A stretch of 64,000 nucleotides of DNA from Desulfobacterales bacterium (GCA_018335195.1 JAGXKN010000010.1:1-64000); one strand, 5' to 3'; shown: positions 44,266-53,698, counted from the first letter of the stretch. Numbers and translations: made by a program. The notes: generated by a model not told the origin, from the letters alone.

Positions 44266-45654
44266 ATGCCGGAAGGAGCACTCTGCAATAAGCAGCCCGT
44301 CGATACCGAGGAGCAGCTCAAAGCGCTGCTTGCCGACAAGGGCGGCCAGACCTATTACGAGGAGATGAAGCATCTGGACGTGGATGTCGAGATGCTCCGG
44401 CAGACGCTGGGCAAAAGCCTGAAGTCCCGGCTCCGGACCTGGCTGTCCATGTGTGCCAGGTGCGGCATGTGTGCAGACAGTTGTTTTTTCTACCGGATCA
44501 ACGACCGGGATCCCAAGCAGGTGCCGGCCTATAAAATTCAGTCCACCCTGGGGGAAATCGTCCGGAAAAACGGGAAGGTGGACAATGCGTTCATGCACAT
44601 GGCCATGGAAACCGCCTGGGCCAAATGTACATGCTGTAACCGATGTGCCATGTACTGTCCCCACGGCATTGACGTGGGCGTGATGATCAGCTACCTGCGC
44701 GGCCTGCTTTACCAGCAGGGCTTCGTGCCGTGGGAAATGAAGGTGGGTGCGGGCATGCACCGGGTTTACCGGGCGCAGATGGATGTTACCCCGGAGGATT
44801 TTGTCGATACCTTTGAATGGATGGTCGAGGAGTATGAAGAGGATTATCCCGGCCTGAACGTCCCTGTGGACAAGGATGACGCCGATATCCTCTACACGGT
44901 CAATGCCCGGGAGGTCAAGCATTACCCCGAGGATCTCGCAGAGGCCGCCATTTTGTTCAACATCGCCGGGGAGAACTGGACCGTGCCCAGCAAGGGCTGG
45001 GAGCTGACCAGCCTGGCCATGTTTGCCGGCGACTGGGAGGCCTGTCGCCTTCAGGTGGAAAGCGTTTATGACGCCATGGAACGGCTGAAGCCCAAGCGGA
45101 TGGTGGGCACTGAATGCGGGCACGCGCATCGCGCCACCGTGGTGGAGGGCCCTTACTGGGCGGGACGGTCCGACGGCCTGCCGCCGGTGAAGTCCATCCA
45201 TTACGTGGAATGGGTGGCAGAAGCCCTGCGCACCGGGAATCTCAAAATTGACCCGGAGAAACGGATCAAGGAGCCGGTGACCATCCAGGATTCGTGCAAT
45301 TATATCCGCAATCACGGTTTGCGGGATGTGACCCGGGAGATCATGAGCTATATCGCCGAACCGGGTTATTTCATCGACATGACGCCCAACGGGGAGCACA
45401 ACTACTGCTGCGGCGGCGGCGGCGGATTCAACGGCATCGGGTTGTACCGGCCCCAGCGAAACAAGGCCCTGATTACCAAGAGGGACCAGATCATGCAAAC
45501 CGGTGCCAGTCTGGTGATCGCCCCGTGCCACAACTGCTGGGATGCGATCCGGGACCTGGAGGAGGAATATCAGATCGGGATCCGGTGGTCATTTTTAAAA
45601 CCCCTGCTGATCGACATGGTGATCGTGCCCGAGCACATGAAGCCCAAGGAATAA
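44266..45654 (+). CDS. hmcF: Hmc complex cytoplasmic iron-sulfur protein HmcF
   Basis: A 462-residue HdrD/GlpC-like protein. Two [4Fe-4S] motifs lie near residues 63-140 ([11 protein letters not shown] and [11 protein letters not shown]), followed by two CCG-type motifs in the C-terminal half ([10 protein letters not shown] and CHNCWD), the active-site signature of heterodisulfide-reductase-like subunits. It is the cytoplasmic electron exit of Hmc, and may feed a heterodisulfide or sulfate-reduction enzyme. ATG at 44266 has GGGGGG about 8 bases upstream; the frame extends to 44185 but would overlap hmcE. Confidence 0.92.
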   Translation: MPEGALCNKQPVDTEEQLKALLADKGGQTYYEEMKHLDVDVEMLRQTLGKSLKSRLRTWLSMCARCGMCADSCFFYRINDRDPKQVPAYKIQSTLGEIVRKNGKVDNAFMHMAMETAWAKCTCCNRCAMYCPHGIDVGVMISYLRGLLYQQGFVPWEMKVGAGMHRVYRAQMDVTPEDFVDTFEWMVEEYEEDYPGLNVPVDKDDADILYTVNAREVKHYPEDLAEAAILFNIAGENWTVPSKGWELTSLAMFAGDWEACRLQVESVYDAMERLKPKRMVGTECGHAHRATVVEGPYWAGRSDGLPPVKSIHYVEWVAEALRTGNLKIDPEKRIKEPVTIQDSCNYIRNHGLRDVTREIMSYIAEPGYFIDMTPNGEHNYCCGGGGGFNGIGLYRPQRNKALITKRDQIMQTGASLVIAPCHNCWDAIRDLEEEYQIGIRWSFLKPLLIDMVIVPEHMKPKE

Positions 45655-45705
45655 CGGGCCGATCGCCCCTGTCGGGATCGGCGGACAAAAAGCGAGGTGC
45701 CCCTC

Positions 45706-46620
45706 ATGTTTGACAGGATACTCTTGGCCACGTCGGCAACCGAAGCCTGCGACCATGCCGCAAGGGTGGCTTTTAACATGGCCGAGCGGTACAAGTCGTA
45801 TCTCAATATTTTTCACGTGCTCGGCCTGCCCACCCGTGCCTACAGCCAGGATGTCATTGACGTGAAAACCCGGGAGCGGGTGACCGCGGATGAGGAATAC
45901 ATCGCATGGGTCAAGGAGGAAATCCGGGGATATTACGAGCGGCTGCTTGAGAAAACCGGGGAGAATTATGGCATTGAGGTGGCGGTGGGCGCCCCGCATC
46001 GGGAAATTCTGCGGGCAGCCCGGAACAACGATCCGGATCTGATCGTCATGGGCGGCAGCACCGGTCACATGGAGGATTCGGCCTATAAGAAGACCACCGC
46101 CGGTTCCACTTTCCAGCGCGTGGCCAGGGCCGCGCACTGCCCTGTACTGGTTGTGACCCGTCCGGCAGCCTCGTTTTGGGGCGGATTTTCCCGAATCGTG
46201 CTGGGCACCGATTTTTCCGAAGCCTCGGACGTGGCCTTTGAATATGCCCTGCAGCTTGCGCGTGCGCTGGACTGCGAACTGTTTTTGTTCCATGCCGTGG
46301 ATATAAGCGCCATGGCCATGGGCAAGGTCATGGCCCAGGATGATATCGAAGAAAATCTCCGGGTGGCCCGGCGCCGGATGCGGAGCCGGTATGTTCCGAA
46401 AATGCCGGATTTTGAAAGCTATACCATGGATGCATGGGAGGGTCTGCCGTATGTGGAAATTACCAAGTATGCCAGGGAAAAACAGGCGGACTTGATTGTC
46501 ATGGCCCACCATGCCAGGCGCGATGTATCCGAGAAGGTTCCCATGGGCAGCACCATGGAGCAGGTCATTGTCCGGGCCGCGTGCCCGGTGCTGAGCATCA
46601 ACCGGGGTGTGAAAAAGTAA
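45706..46620 (+). CDS. Tandem universal stress protein
   Basis: A 304-residue protein of two UspA domains. The first begins DRILLATSATEACDHAAR and has the ATP-binding VMGGSTGHMEDSAYKKTTAGST block near residue 115-135; the second begins SRIVLGTDFSEASDVAFEYA near residue 165 and ends GSTMEQVIVRAACPVLS. The first domain keeps the G-x2-G-x9-G(S/T) nucleotide motif; in the second it is less complete. It lies inside the hmc run, 51 bases after hmcF and 65 before the regulator, which suggests it is made with the complex and serves stress signalling. ATG at 45706 follows GAGGTG by 6 bases. Confidence 0.87.
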   Translation: MFDRILLATSATEACDHAARVAFNMAERYKSYLNIFHVLGLPTRAYSQDVIDVKTRERVTADEEYIAWVKEEIRGYYERLLEKTGENYGIEVAVGAPHREILRAARNNDPDLIVMGGSTGHMEDSAYKKTTAGSTFQRVARAAHCPVLVVTRPAASFWGGFSRIVLGTDFSEASDVAFEYALQLARALDCELFLFHAVDISAMAMGKVMAQDDIEENLRVARRRMRSRYVPKMPDFESYTMDAWEGLPYVEITKYAREKQADLIVMAHHARRDVSEKVPMGSTMEQVIVRAACPVLSINRGVKK

Positions 46621-46685
46621 TGCAGGGTAATGCCCGGGTGTCCTTGCCGCCGGGCAAATATCATATCAAGGAGAAGGAACGGGTT

Positions 46686-47039
46686 ATGAGCAAAAAAATT
46701 ATGGTCATTGACGATGATCCTGCAGTGGTGGAATATCTGACGACCCTTTTTGAGGACAACGGCTATGAAACCTGCTCAGCCAAGGATGCACTCGAGGGCA
46801 TCGATATTGCCAAGCAGGAAAAGCCGGACCTGATCACCCTGGACCTGGAAATGCCCGGAGAATGGGGACCCCGATTTTACCGGAAGCTGACCGAGGACCC
46901 GGCGCTCAAAAATATCCCGGTGGTGGTCATCAGCGGCCTGTCCGGTCATCAGTATGCCATTAACAAGGCCGTGGCCTCCATTTCAAAGCCTTTTGACCGC
47001 GATGAACTCCTGCGGGTCGTCAAAGAGAATATTCTTTAA
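46686..47039 (+). CDS. rrf1: Single-domain response regulator, Rrf1-like
   Basis: A 117-residue receiver with no output domain. The acidic pair (VIDDDPAVVE), the phospho-acceptor Asp in LITLDLEMPGEWG, the Ser in VVVISGLSG and the Lys in SISKPFDRDEL are all intact. In Desulfovibrio the hmc operon ends with rrf1, a response regulator, and rrf2; size, position and context match. It would be phosphorylated by the kinase encoded next. Confidence 0.82.
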   Translation: MSKKIMVIDDDPAVVEYLTTLFEDNGYETCSAKDALEGIDIAKQEKPDLITLDLEMPGEWGPRFYRKLTEDPALKNIPVVVISGLSGHQYAINKAVASISKPFDRDELLRVVKENIL

Positions 47040-47054
47040 CGGAATTTGCCTTCC

Positions 47055-48584
47055 ATGGCAGAAGATCTGCTTTTTATCGAGCCGGATGAAAATCTGAGCG
47101 CCGCGCTTTCCGTATATATCCGGCGCCAGCAGTTTGACGTACGGACCGCGGGCACCGCAGATGCGGCCCACGAGCACCTGAAAAACCACATCCCGGATGT
47201 TGTCCTTGCCAACCCCGGCCTGCCGGATGATGAAGGCACGCGGTTTTTGCTGGATTTCAAGAGCAAGCATGCGGAAATCCCCCTGATTCTGCTCACAGAC
47301 CCCGGAAACCTGGAGTCTGCAATGGAGGTGTTCGGGGCAAAAATCGATGATTACCTGCAAAAGCCTGTCAAAAGTATTGCCCTGGATATCTCCCTGCAGC
47401 ATGCCCGGCAGAACCTGCGCCTGGCCCGCAAGTTTTCCCGCTACGCCCGACAGCTTGAAGACCTTCACGAGGCGCACAACCTGTATCATCAATTGTTTGA
47501 CGAAGTGCCCTGCTATATTTCAGTCCAGGACCGCCAGTTTCGGCTGACCGCCACCAACCGCCTTTTCAAGCGGGATTTCGGAAACGAGGTCGGCGATTTC
47601 TGCTACAAGATTTACAAGCACCGCGATGCTCCCTGCCCGGAGTGTCCGGTGGCAAAGACTTTTGAAGACGGCAGGCGGCACCAGGCCGAGGAGGTGGTAA
47701 CCTCCCGCCATGGGAGGCAGTATAACGTGATGACCTGGACCGCCCCGATCATAAATGAGCACGGGGAAATCAGCCAGGTCATGGAAATGGCCACTAATAT
47801 TACCCAGGTGCGCCGCCTGCAGGATCATCTCACATCCCTGGGCCTGATGCTGGGATCCATGTCCCACGGGGTCAAGGGGATGATGACCGCCCTGGACGGC
47901 GGGGTCTATCAACTGGAAACCGGCATTCGAAACGGGGATGCCGAGCGCATTCAACATTCGTATGAGCGCATCGCCGATACCAGCAGCCGGATCCGGAAAA
48001 TGGTTCTGGATATCCTGTATTATGCCAAATCCCGGGGGATGCAGTATCAAACCACGGATGCCGCCCGGCTGGCAAAATCCCTGGCAGATGCGGCAGGCGA
48101 AATGGCCGGAAAGCAGGGTGTGGGTTTTCACACTGACATCGCCGCGGATGCGGGCGAGTTTGAAGTGGATCCGGACTGGTTTTACCAGGCGGTGTTAAAT
48201 TTTCTGGAAAACGCAGTGGATGCCTGCTTGATGGATCCCGACAAGCCCCAACACCGGATTGATTTCACCGTGGTATCCCAGGATGCGGATACCGTGCGCC
48301 TGGAGATCGCAGACAACGGCATTGGCATGGACGAAGAAGCCCGGCGCAAAATGTTTACCCTGTTTTTTTCCTCAAAAGGCTCCAAGGGCACGGGGCTGGG
48401 CATGTATATTGCCAATCACATCATCGCACAGCACGGCGGCGGCATTGAGGTGGACTCCGTGTATGGGCGGGGAACAAGGGTTAAAATCCGGGTTCCCAGA
48501 CACCGCACCGAGGCCGCCCGCGCCATTGATTCCCTTCTTGATTCCAATACCGGCGCAGAAAATGGCAAAAAAGGTTTTCATTGA
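47055..48584 (+). CDS. Sensor kinase with degenerate receiver and Cys-rich PAS domain
   Basis: A 509-residue soluble kinase. Residues 1-120 form a receiver in which the phospho-acceptor Asp is replaced by Asn53 (VVLANPGLPD) and one of the acidic pair by Pro (FIEPDENL), so it can hardly be phosphorylated, while the Thr and Lys sites (LILLTD, LQKPV) remain. A PAS domain follows (about 150-265) containing DAPCPECPVAK, a Cys-rich loop that may hold a metal or redox site. HisKA has H in SMSHGVKGMM near 275 and HATPase_c has NFLENAVDAC, DNGIGMD and GTGLGMYIANHI. It is 15 bases after rrf1, the likely partner. ATG 47055 chosen over TTG 47046. Confidence 0.88.
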   Translation: MAEDLLFIEPDENLSAALSVYIRRQQFDVRTAGTADAAHEHLKNHIPDVVLANPGLPDDEGTRFLLDFKSKHAEIPLILLTDPGNLESAMEVFGAKIDDYLQKPVKSIALDISLQHARQNLRLARKFSRYARQLEDLHEAHNLYHQLFDEVPCYISVQDRQFRLTATNRLFKRDFGNEVGDFCYKIYKHRDAPCPECPVAKTFEDGRRHQAEEVVTSRHGRQYNVMTWTAPIINEHGEISQVMEMATNITQVRRLQDHLTSLGLMLGSMSHGVKGMMTALDGGVYQLETGIRNGDAERIQHSYERIADTSSRIRKMVLDILYYAKSRGMQYQTTDAARLAKSLADAAGEMAGKQGVGFHTDIAADAGEFEVDPDWFYQAVLNFLENAVDACLMDPDKPQHRIDFTVVSQDADTVRLEIADNGIGMDEEARRKMFTLFFSSKGSKGTGLGMYIANHIIAQHGGGIEVDSVYGRGTRVKIRVPRHRTEAARAIDSLLDSNTGAENGKKGFH

Positions 48585-48654
48585 TCAGCCGATGCTTTAC
48601 AATCAATATTATTATGACGGATCCGCTGAAATCATACCAACCCGGGGAAATGCC

Positions 48655-49128
48655 ATGCGCCTGACAACCAAGAGCCGGTACGGCCTTCGAATGATACTGG
48701 ATCTGGCCCTTTATGCGGAAAAAGGGCCGGTGCCCCTGAGCGATATCGCACGCCGGCAGAATATTTCCATGAAGTACCTGGAAAAACTGATACGGCAGCT
48801 CAGGCGCGGCGGTCTTGTTTCCAGCCATCGGGGCGCGGCCGGTGGCTACGAGGTGACGCGCCCGCTGGCGCAGATCACGGTGGGCGATATCGTCCGGATT
48901 CTGGAAAACTGTACAGCAATCACCGACTGTGCGGAAAGCGATGAAAAAAACTGCGGTACCTGCAACCGCGCCGGCGACTGCCTGTCGCAATGGGTCTGGG
49001 TGGAGGCCAGCCGGGCCCTGTTTGAACGCCTGGACAGGATTACTATTGCCATGCTCACCAGAAACCGCCAGCAGCTCATCCGGGAAGTGCACGCCCAGCA
49101 CCCGCTGCAAAGCGCAGGGGGCGGATAG
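48655..49128 (+). CDS. rrf2: Rrf2 family transcriptional regulator
   Basis: A 157-residue Rrf2-type regulator. The winged helix covers residues 1-85 (MRLTTKSRYGLRMILDLALY, SMKYLEKLIRQLRRGGLV, GAAGGYEVTRP). Three or four Cys follow near residues 88-110 (NCTAITDCAESDEKNCGTCNRAGDC in outline: Cys at 89, 95, 103, 106, 112), the place where IscR/NsrR/Rrf2 relatives bind an Fe-S cluster. In Desulfovibrio rrf2 is the last gene of the hmc operon and represses it. The reading frame continues upstream into the kinase gene; ATG at 48655 gives the conserved start. Confidence 0.9.
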   Translation: MRLTTKSRYGLRMILDLALYAEKGPVPLSDIARRQNISMKYLEKLIRQLRRGGLVSSHRGAAGGYEVTRPLAQITVGDIVRILENCTAITDCAESDEKNCGTCNRAGDCLSQWVWVEASRALFERLDRITIAMLTRNRQQLIREVHAQHPLQSAGGG

Positions 49129-49152
49129 CCACTCCCAGAAGCCGTATTAAAC

Positions 49153-50673
49153 CTACCGGTTTTCCGTTTTTTGCCTGAGTTCCAGCAGTTCCATCATTTC
49201 CCGGGTATTCCGGGTCAAATGCCAGCGGCCGTTTTCAAACACCCCGTAATCCGCACCGCCCATGGCAGAGGCAAACCGGGTGGAATTTGCGTAAAAAAGC
49301 CAGCTTTCCACCCACATGCGTTCCAGGGTCTCGTCAAACGGTCTGCCGCCTGCGGCCGGCCCGGATTCAAGTCCGGCATCCCACGCTTTTTGCAGAATTT
49401 CCGTGGCGGTACGGGTCTGGGCGTTTGTGCTGTCAATGGTGTGTTCCATGCGCCGGAAATGGCCGGAAACCCAACTGCTGCTGTGGCATCCCAGGCATAC
49501 CTGCTGCATGGTCCGGGTTCGTTCTACCCGGGTTTTTTCGGATATGAGAAATTTTTCCGCCGGCGTGCCGTCAAGGGCCGTGGGCAGGGGAAGGCCGTTT
49601 TTGTTTCGGATGATACTTGTATCCGCGGATTCGGGATGGGCATGGGCGTAAGGCAGCCCGAATATCCGCCAGCCCAGCCTGTCGTTCATCCGGTGGGTTC
49701 TTTCAGCCAGCACCCGGCCGCCGGGGGAATCCAGCAGGCTTACGTGGCAGGCCGCACAGGTGGGCGCTTCCATGTCCCGGCCCACGGTCCAGGGAACTGC
49801 TGAAAAATCCCACTCTTCCGAGTCTTTCATGGCGCTGTAAATGTTGCCGTGCTTGCTGACCTTGTAGACCTTGTAGGCGGGCACGTCCGGACCCTTGTGG
49901 CACTGGGAGCAGGTGTCGGGTTTTCTGGCGGTTTTAATGGAAAACCGGTGCCGGGTGTGGCAGGCCGCGCAGCTTCCCTTGCTGCCGTCCGGATTGATCC
50001 GGCCCACGCCCTGGTTGGGCCATCCGGAAATTTCCGGCATTTCCATGGGACCCATTGCGGTATCCCGTTCTTCAATCTTTTCCACTTTAAGTTTTGTGCC
50101 GTGGCAAAACAGGCAGGCATCCGCGTTGGTTTCCGCATCCGGTGCCTTCTGGGTCAGCTTCGTGCCGGTGAATTTCATGGGACCGCTTGCAGCCGTGATC
50201 AATGCCTCATACAGGGAGTTGTCCATGAGATTGCCGTATGCCTCGGCCATCAGGTTTTGGGAAAACTGCTGTCTTTCGACAGGATGGCAGGTCGCGCAGT
50301 CTTCAGGGGTTACCACCGTGTGCACGTCCGTCCCGCCGTGGGAGAATGTGTCGTCGTGCGTATCGGGGTGCAGGTTGTGGCACTCGGCGCATCCCACGAC
50401 CGTGCCCCCCAGGTTTTCCGGAACGCTGTCAAAGGACACCCGCCGTTGGCGTGCGGGTTTTTCGGATGCCGCGGCAGGCGTGATTTTCGCCATGCGGCTG
50501 TTTTTCCAGTCCGAGACAATGCCGGGGGTAACGGTTTGGTGACATCCCAGGCAGCCCCGGGTCTGCGCGCTGATATTTTCAGAATCCTGCGCCCCGGCCC
50601 ACGATGGCAACAGAATCCAAATTATCACCCAGATTCCGGCAAGCACATACACCGCCCGCCTGCTTCCGCCCAT
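49153..50673 (-). CDS. Octaheme c-type cytochrome, hydroxylamine-oxidoreductase-like
   Basis: A 506-residue exported cytochrome with eight CxxCH motifs (CLGCH, CAECH, CATCH, CLFCH, CAACH, CSQCH, CAACH, CLGCH). A signal segment runs about residues 8-30 (VLAGIWVIIWILLPSWAGA). The spacing and the C-terminal WLFYANSTRFASAMGGADYGVF region are like epsilon-proteobacterial HAO proteins, which reduce nitrite or hydroxylamine rather than oxidise. It would act in the periplasm, perhaps for nitrosative-stress defence or nitrite reduction. ATG at 50673 has AAGGAGG 6 bases upstream. The gene converges on rrf2 (24 bases). Confidence 0.85.
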   Translation of the reverse strand: MGGSRRAVYVLAGIWVIIWILLPSWAGAQDSENISAQTRGCLGCHQTVTPGIVSDWKNSRMAKITPAAASEKPARQRRVSFDSVPENLGGTVVGCAECHNLHPDTHDDTFSHGGTDVHTVVTPEDCATCHPVERQQFSQNLMAEAYGNLMDNSLYEALITAASGPMKFTGTKLTQKAPDAETNADACLFCHGTKLKVEKIEERDTAMGPMEMPEISGWPNQGVGRINPDGSKGSCAACHTRHRFSIKTARKPDTCSQCHKGPDVPAYKVYKVSKHGNIYSAMKDSEEWDFSAVPWTVGRDMEAPTCAACHVSLLDSPGGRVLAERTHRMNDRLGWRIFGLPYAHAHPESADTSIIRNKNGLPLPTALDGTPAEKFLISEKTRVERTRTMQQVCLGCHSSSWVSGHFRRMEHTIDSTNAQTRTATEILQKAWDAGLESGPAAGGRPFDETLERMWVESWLFYANSTRFASAMGGADYGVFENGRWHLTRNTREMMELLELRQKTENR

Positions 50674-51345
50674 GGGGAACCTCCTTTTGGCAAGGTTATT
50701 GGAAAATAATATTTTAAGTGATGTTGCGAAATTTATCAAGGCCGAGAATGCATTCCGCCATAAATCCGAAGCACGAAATCCGAAATTCGAAAGACAGGTG
50801 GTAAGGCCTCACCTCCCAAACCGGGCAGGTTAAAAAAACCGATCAGGACAGCGACAACGAATTGTCGGTTGATTATCGGTATTTTCATATCCGTTGTGCC
50901 CTGCAAAAAAGTACCGGGCTTCAAGGTTTTCCGCAGGGCCGGGCCGGCGGGGAAGTTTGCGCATATGCCGTCCGCTGCCGCGCCCGATGCATCTGCGCAA
51001 ACCACCCCGCCGTCCCGCCCTGTCCAACCGCCTCGAGAGTTTCCCCCGGCTATCCCTGAAAAGCTTCCCGAATGGTTGCATATTTCAAATCTGTTTACTT
51101 AATGCGACGGATTCTTCAGCATCCAAATCGGGAGCGGGATCGAACTCGACTGAAAAAAACAGGACATCCTCCCTTGTTTGAGACGCCGGGTTTTCGGAAA
51201 TTTGTCTGTTTATCTGTGCGGAACTTTGTAAGGATTTCGGTACTGGGGTTTCGCGGTTGTCACTGAAAAGGCCATGCCGCTGCCGGAAACCGCGGTGGCG
51301 GCGCCGACGGCGGCATGGCGGAAGGTTTTGCGGTTTCTAACAGAT
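50674..51345. other. Intergenic region between the octaheme cytochrome and superoxide reductase
   Basis: A 672-base stretch with no credible gene; open frames here are short and unconserved. It contains copy 2 of the TCCGAA repeat (50762-50792) and an inverted repeat with 10-bp arms GCCATGCCGC (51271-51280) and GCGGCATGGC (51310-51319), which on the minus strand is followed by CTTTT and could terminate the superoxide reductase transcript. Confidence 0.5.
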
Positions 51346-51738
51346 TCAGGAAACCTTGACCTCTGCGGTGTTTTCCCACAGGCCGTGAATGTTGCAGTAA
51401 ATTGAGGCGACCACGGTGCCGGGCTTGTTGACTTTCATCCGGGCGGTGACCTTGGGGTCGGTATAGACCGGGCCCTGGTTGGCGCCCTGGACGCTTTCGC
51501 CGTGGGCGTTGAACTCGTAGCTGCCTACATCATAGGCAAACTTGTCGTCCTCGGGTTTGAAATAGACCCGGATCCAGCGAATGTGGTGTTCAGTGGTGTT
51601 GGGATGCCCGATTTCCTTGCCGATGGAAACGGTGATGTCAAAGGATTCATCCGCTTTTACCGTGTCCGGGCAGTCAATGGCGGGTACGTGCTTTTCGTTT
51701 TTCCAGTCTCCGGACTGAAAGAGCTCGCCCATTTTCAT
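51346..51738 (-). CDS. Superoxide reductase (neelaredoxin type)
   Basis: A 130-residue SOR domain with the Fe(His)4Cys centre: EKHVPAI near residue 15, GHPNTTEHHIRWI near 44-55, and CNIHGLWEN near 113-120. The small N-terminal rubredoxin-like FeCys4 domain of class I desulfoferrodoxin is absent, so it is a class II (neelaredoxin) enzyme. It reduces superoxide to H2O2 in the cytoplasm. Strong AAGGAGG 8 bases before ATG. Confidence 0.92.
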   Translation of the reverse strand: MKMGELFQSGDWKNEKHVPAIDCPDTVKADESFDITVSIGKEIGHPNTTEHHIRWIRVYFKPEDDKFAYDVGSYEFNAHGESVQGANQGPVYTDPKVTARMKVNKPGTVVASIYCNIHGLWENTAEVKVS

Positions 51739-52051
51739 GATGTTTTCCTCCTTGTCATTTGGTTGCGGTGATCAAAAGAAATTGTCCGGCCTTATTCGGG
51801 AAAATTCACACGATAAAATAAGGATTGAACTTTCGGGCTTCAATTCCGGGTCCCCCGTATTTTTCTGCGCACAATCCTGTAGCCGGATCTACAGTACCTG
51901 ATTAAAAATTGCCGTTCGGACAAAATCCGAAGTTCGAAATCCGAATCGTTTCGCATTCCGAGCTTCAGTTTTCGGGTTTGCGGACCGCAAATCTGAGTCT
52001 CCGGGCAAGCCCGACGTAACCCGGGAGTTTTTAAGGCCCGCCTGCTGAGGC
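51739..52051. other. Intergenic region with third TCCGAA repeat
   Basis: About 310 bases without a gene between superoxide reductase and the flavoprotein. The repeat AAAATCCGAAGTTCGAAATC followed by CGAATCGTTTCG (51922-51953) is the third copy of the dispersed TCCGAA motif. No clear terminator. Confidence 0.45.
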
Positions 52052-53461
52052 CTACCCCAGTCGGGAAAAAGTTTTCATGACCAGTTCGCTTAAGGCCGGG
52101 TGAATGTGCATGCCGCCAACCAGCAGGCCGGGATCGCCGCCTGCGGCCATGGCGTTGATCACTTCCTGGATCAAAACGGGTGCATGCGGACCGATAATAT
52201 GAAAACCCAGCAGGTTAAGGCTCTGCCGGTCCAGGATCACCTTGGCAAACCCCCGGTCCTGGCGCAGGGCCATGCCTTTTGCACAATCATCGTAATTGGC
52301 GGTTCCCACAAGGACCTCGTGGGTCTTGCGGGCTTCGGCCTCGTTCATACCCACGGATGCCACGGCCGGGTGGGTGAATACGGCCCGCGGCACAGCATGA
52401 TAATCAAACGGCTTGTTTTCTTTGTCAATGGCATTGCGCCATGCGGCTGCGGCTTCGGCATTGGCCACGTGGGTGAACATGTATTGGCCGTTTGCGTCCC
52501 CGAATGCCCAGATGTCTTTGCAGGTGGTCTGCAGGTAAGAATCCACCCGGATAAAGCCGTTTTCATCGGTTTGCACGCCCGTATTGGCCACTGCCAGCCG
52601 GTCGGCATTGGACTGGCGGCCGGCGGCCACCAGCACCCGCTCGGCTTGTATTTGCTTCTGGCTGCCGGAATCCTTGCGGGTATATGTCACGGTAACCCCG
52701 TCGTTGTTGCCGGCAACATGATTGATTTCGGCGTTGAGCTCGACATGAAGACGCTTTTGCAGTTCTTCTGCCAGCAAATCGCAAACTTCGGGTTCCTCTG
52801 TGGGTACCAGGCGCTGCTGGTTTTGAAAAACGGTTACGTCGGCGCCCATGGCGGAAAAGAAATGGCCGTATTCCGCGGCGATATATCCACCGCCGATAAT
52901 GGCCAGGCTTTCGGGGCAGGCTTCAAGATCCAGCACGGTATCGCTGGTCAGGTAGTCCATGCTTTCCAGGCCCTTGATGTCCGGGATCTTGGGACGGGCC
53001 CCCGAGGCGATGAAAATGGTTTCCCCCCGGATGGGCTGTCCGTTGATCTCCAGGGTGCGATCATCTGTAAAGTGTCCCAGTCCCTCATAGTAGTCAAACC
53101 TGCCATCGCTTTGCAGCGCCTGGTGAATCTGCCGGTGGTCCGGAACCACAGCCTCCTTCATGTCCTGCATGATTTTTTTGAAATCAATGCCCGTGATTTC
53201 CGCGGAGATGCTGAAGCGCGAGGCTTCCCGAATTTCCATGACCCGGTCGGCCGCGGCAATCATCATTTTGGAGGGAATACATCCCAGGTTCAGGCAGGTT
53301 CCGCCGGCCGGGCCGTTGTCCACCAGTGCAACGCTCATGTTCGCCTCGATGGCATTTTCCACGGCCTGCATGCCGGAACCCGAGCCAATAACCACCAAGT
53401 CGTAGGATTTGGCAGTCGCGGAGCGCCTTGTCTTTTTGTCTGAAGCGTTTTCGGGTTTCAA
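52052..53461 (-). CDS. FAD-dependent disulfide oxidoreductase (dihydrolipoyl dehydrogenase-like)
   Basis: A 469-residue flavoprotein disulfide reductase. The FAD motif is VVIGSGSGMQAVENA near residue 25, the redox pair CLNLGCIPSK near 56, the NAD(P) motif IIGGGYIAAEYGHFF near 190, the second FAD motif DIWAFGDANG near 318 and the C-terminal catalytic HIHPALSEL near 450. The closest resemblance is to dihydrolipoyl dehydrogenase and mycothione-reductase-like enzymes; no lipoyl-complex genes are near. The start is TTG at 53461: AAAGGAG stands 6 bases upstream and no in-frame ATG has a comparable site. It diverges from rpoH. Confidence 0.85.
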   Translation of the reverse strand: MKPENASDKKTRRSATAKSYDLVVIGSGSGMQAVENAIEANMSVALVDNGPAGGTCLNLGCIPSKMMIAAADRVMEIREASRFSISAEITGIDFKKIMQDMKEAVVPDHRQIHQALQSDGRFDYYEGLGHFTDDRTLEINGQPIRGETIFIASGARPKIPDIKGLESMDYLTSDTVLDLEACPESLAIIGGGYIAAEYGHFFSAMGADVTVFQNQQRLVPTEEPEVCDLLAEELQKRLHVELNAEINHVAGNNDGVTVTYTRKDSGSQKQIQAERVLVAAGRQSNADRLAVANTGVQTDENGFIRVDSYLQTTCKDIWAFGDANGQYMFTHVANAEAAAAWRNAIDKENKPFDYHAVPRAVFTHPAVASVGMNEAEARKTHEVLVGTANYDDCAKGMALRQDRGFAKVILDRQSLNLLGFHIIGPHAPVLIQEVINAMAAGGDPGLLVGGMHIHPALSELVMKTFSRLG

Positions 53462-53698
53462 ATCCGGCTCCTTTGACTGAAAAACGAGTTTTTACGGTGA
53501 GGCCATTTGCGCAGGTATCGTCACATCCCCGCGGCGCAGGCGATGTATCCGGTCCTGCATAAAAGCCTGATGGAAAACAGTAGAAAGGTCCGGGGCGTTC
53601 TACCCGGTTTTTCATTTCAAAATACTGTCTATCCCTTATGTATCTCGGATTTGGAATACCATATACATGGAAGAAAAATAACCGCATCGGTTTTTTTT

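Noticed and set aside
44245-45531. A 428-codon minus-strand open frame antisense to hmcF
   Set aside because: Shadow of a gene with four intact Fe-S motifs; His/Gly-rich translation without motif.
50736-51081. Short open frames in the gap between the octaheme cytochrome and superoxide reductase
   Set aside because: Low-complexity translations rich in Arg, Pro and Gly, no ribosome site, partly made of the TCCGAA repeat.
52100-53443. A 447-codon plus-strand open frame antisense to the flavoprotein gene
   Set aside because: Shadow frame; the minus-strand gene has all catalytic motifs.
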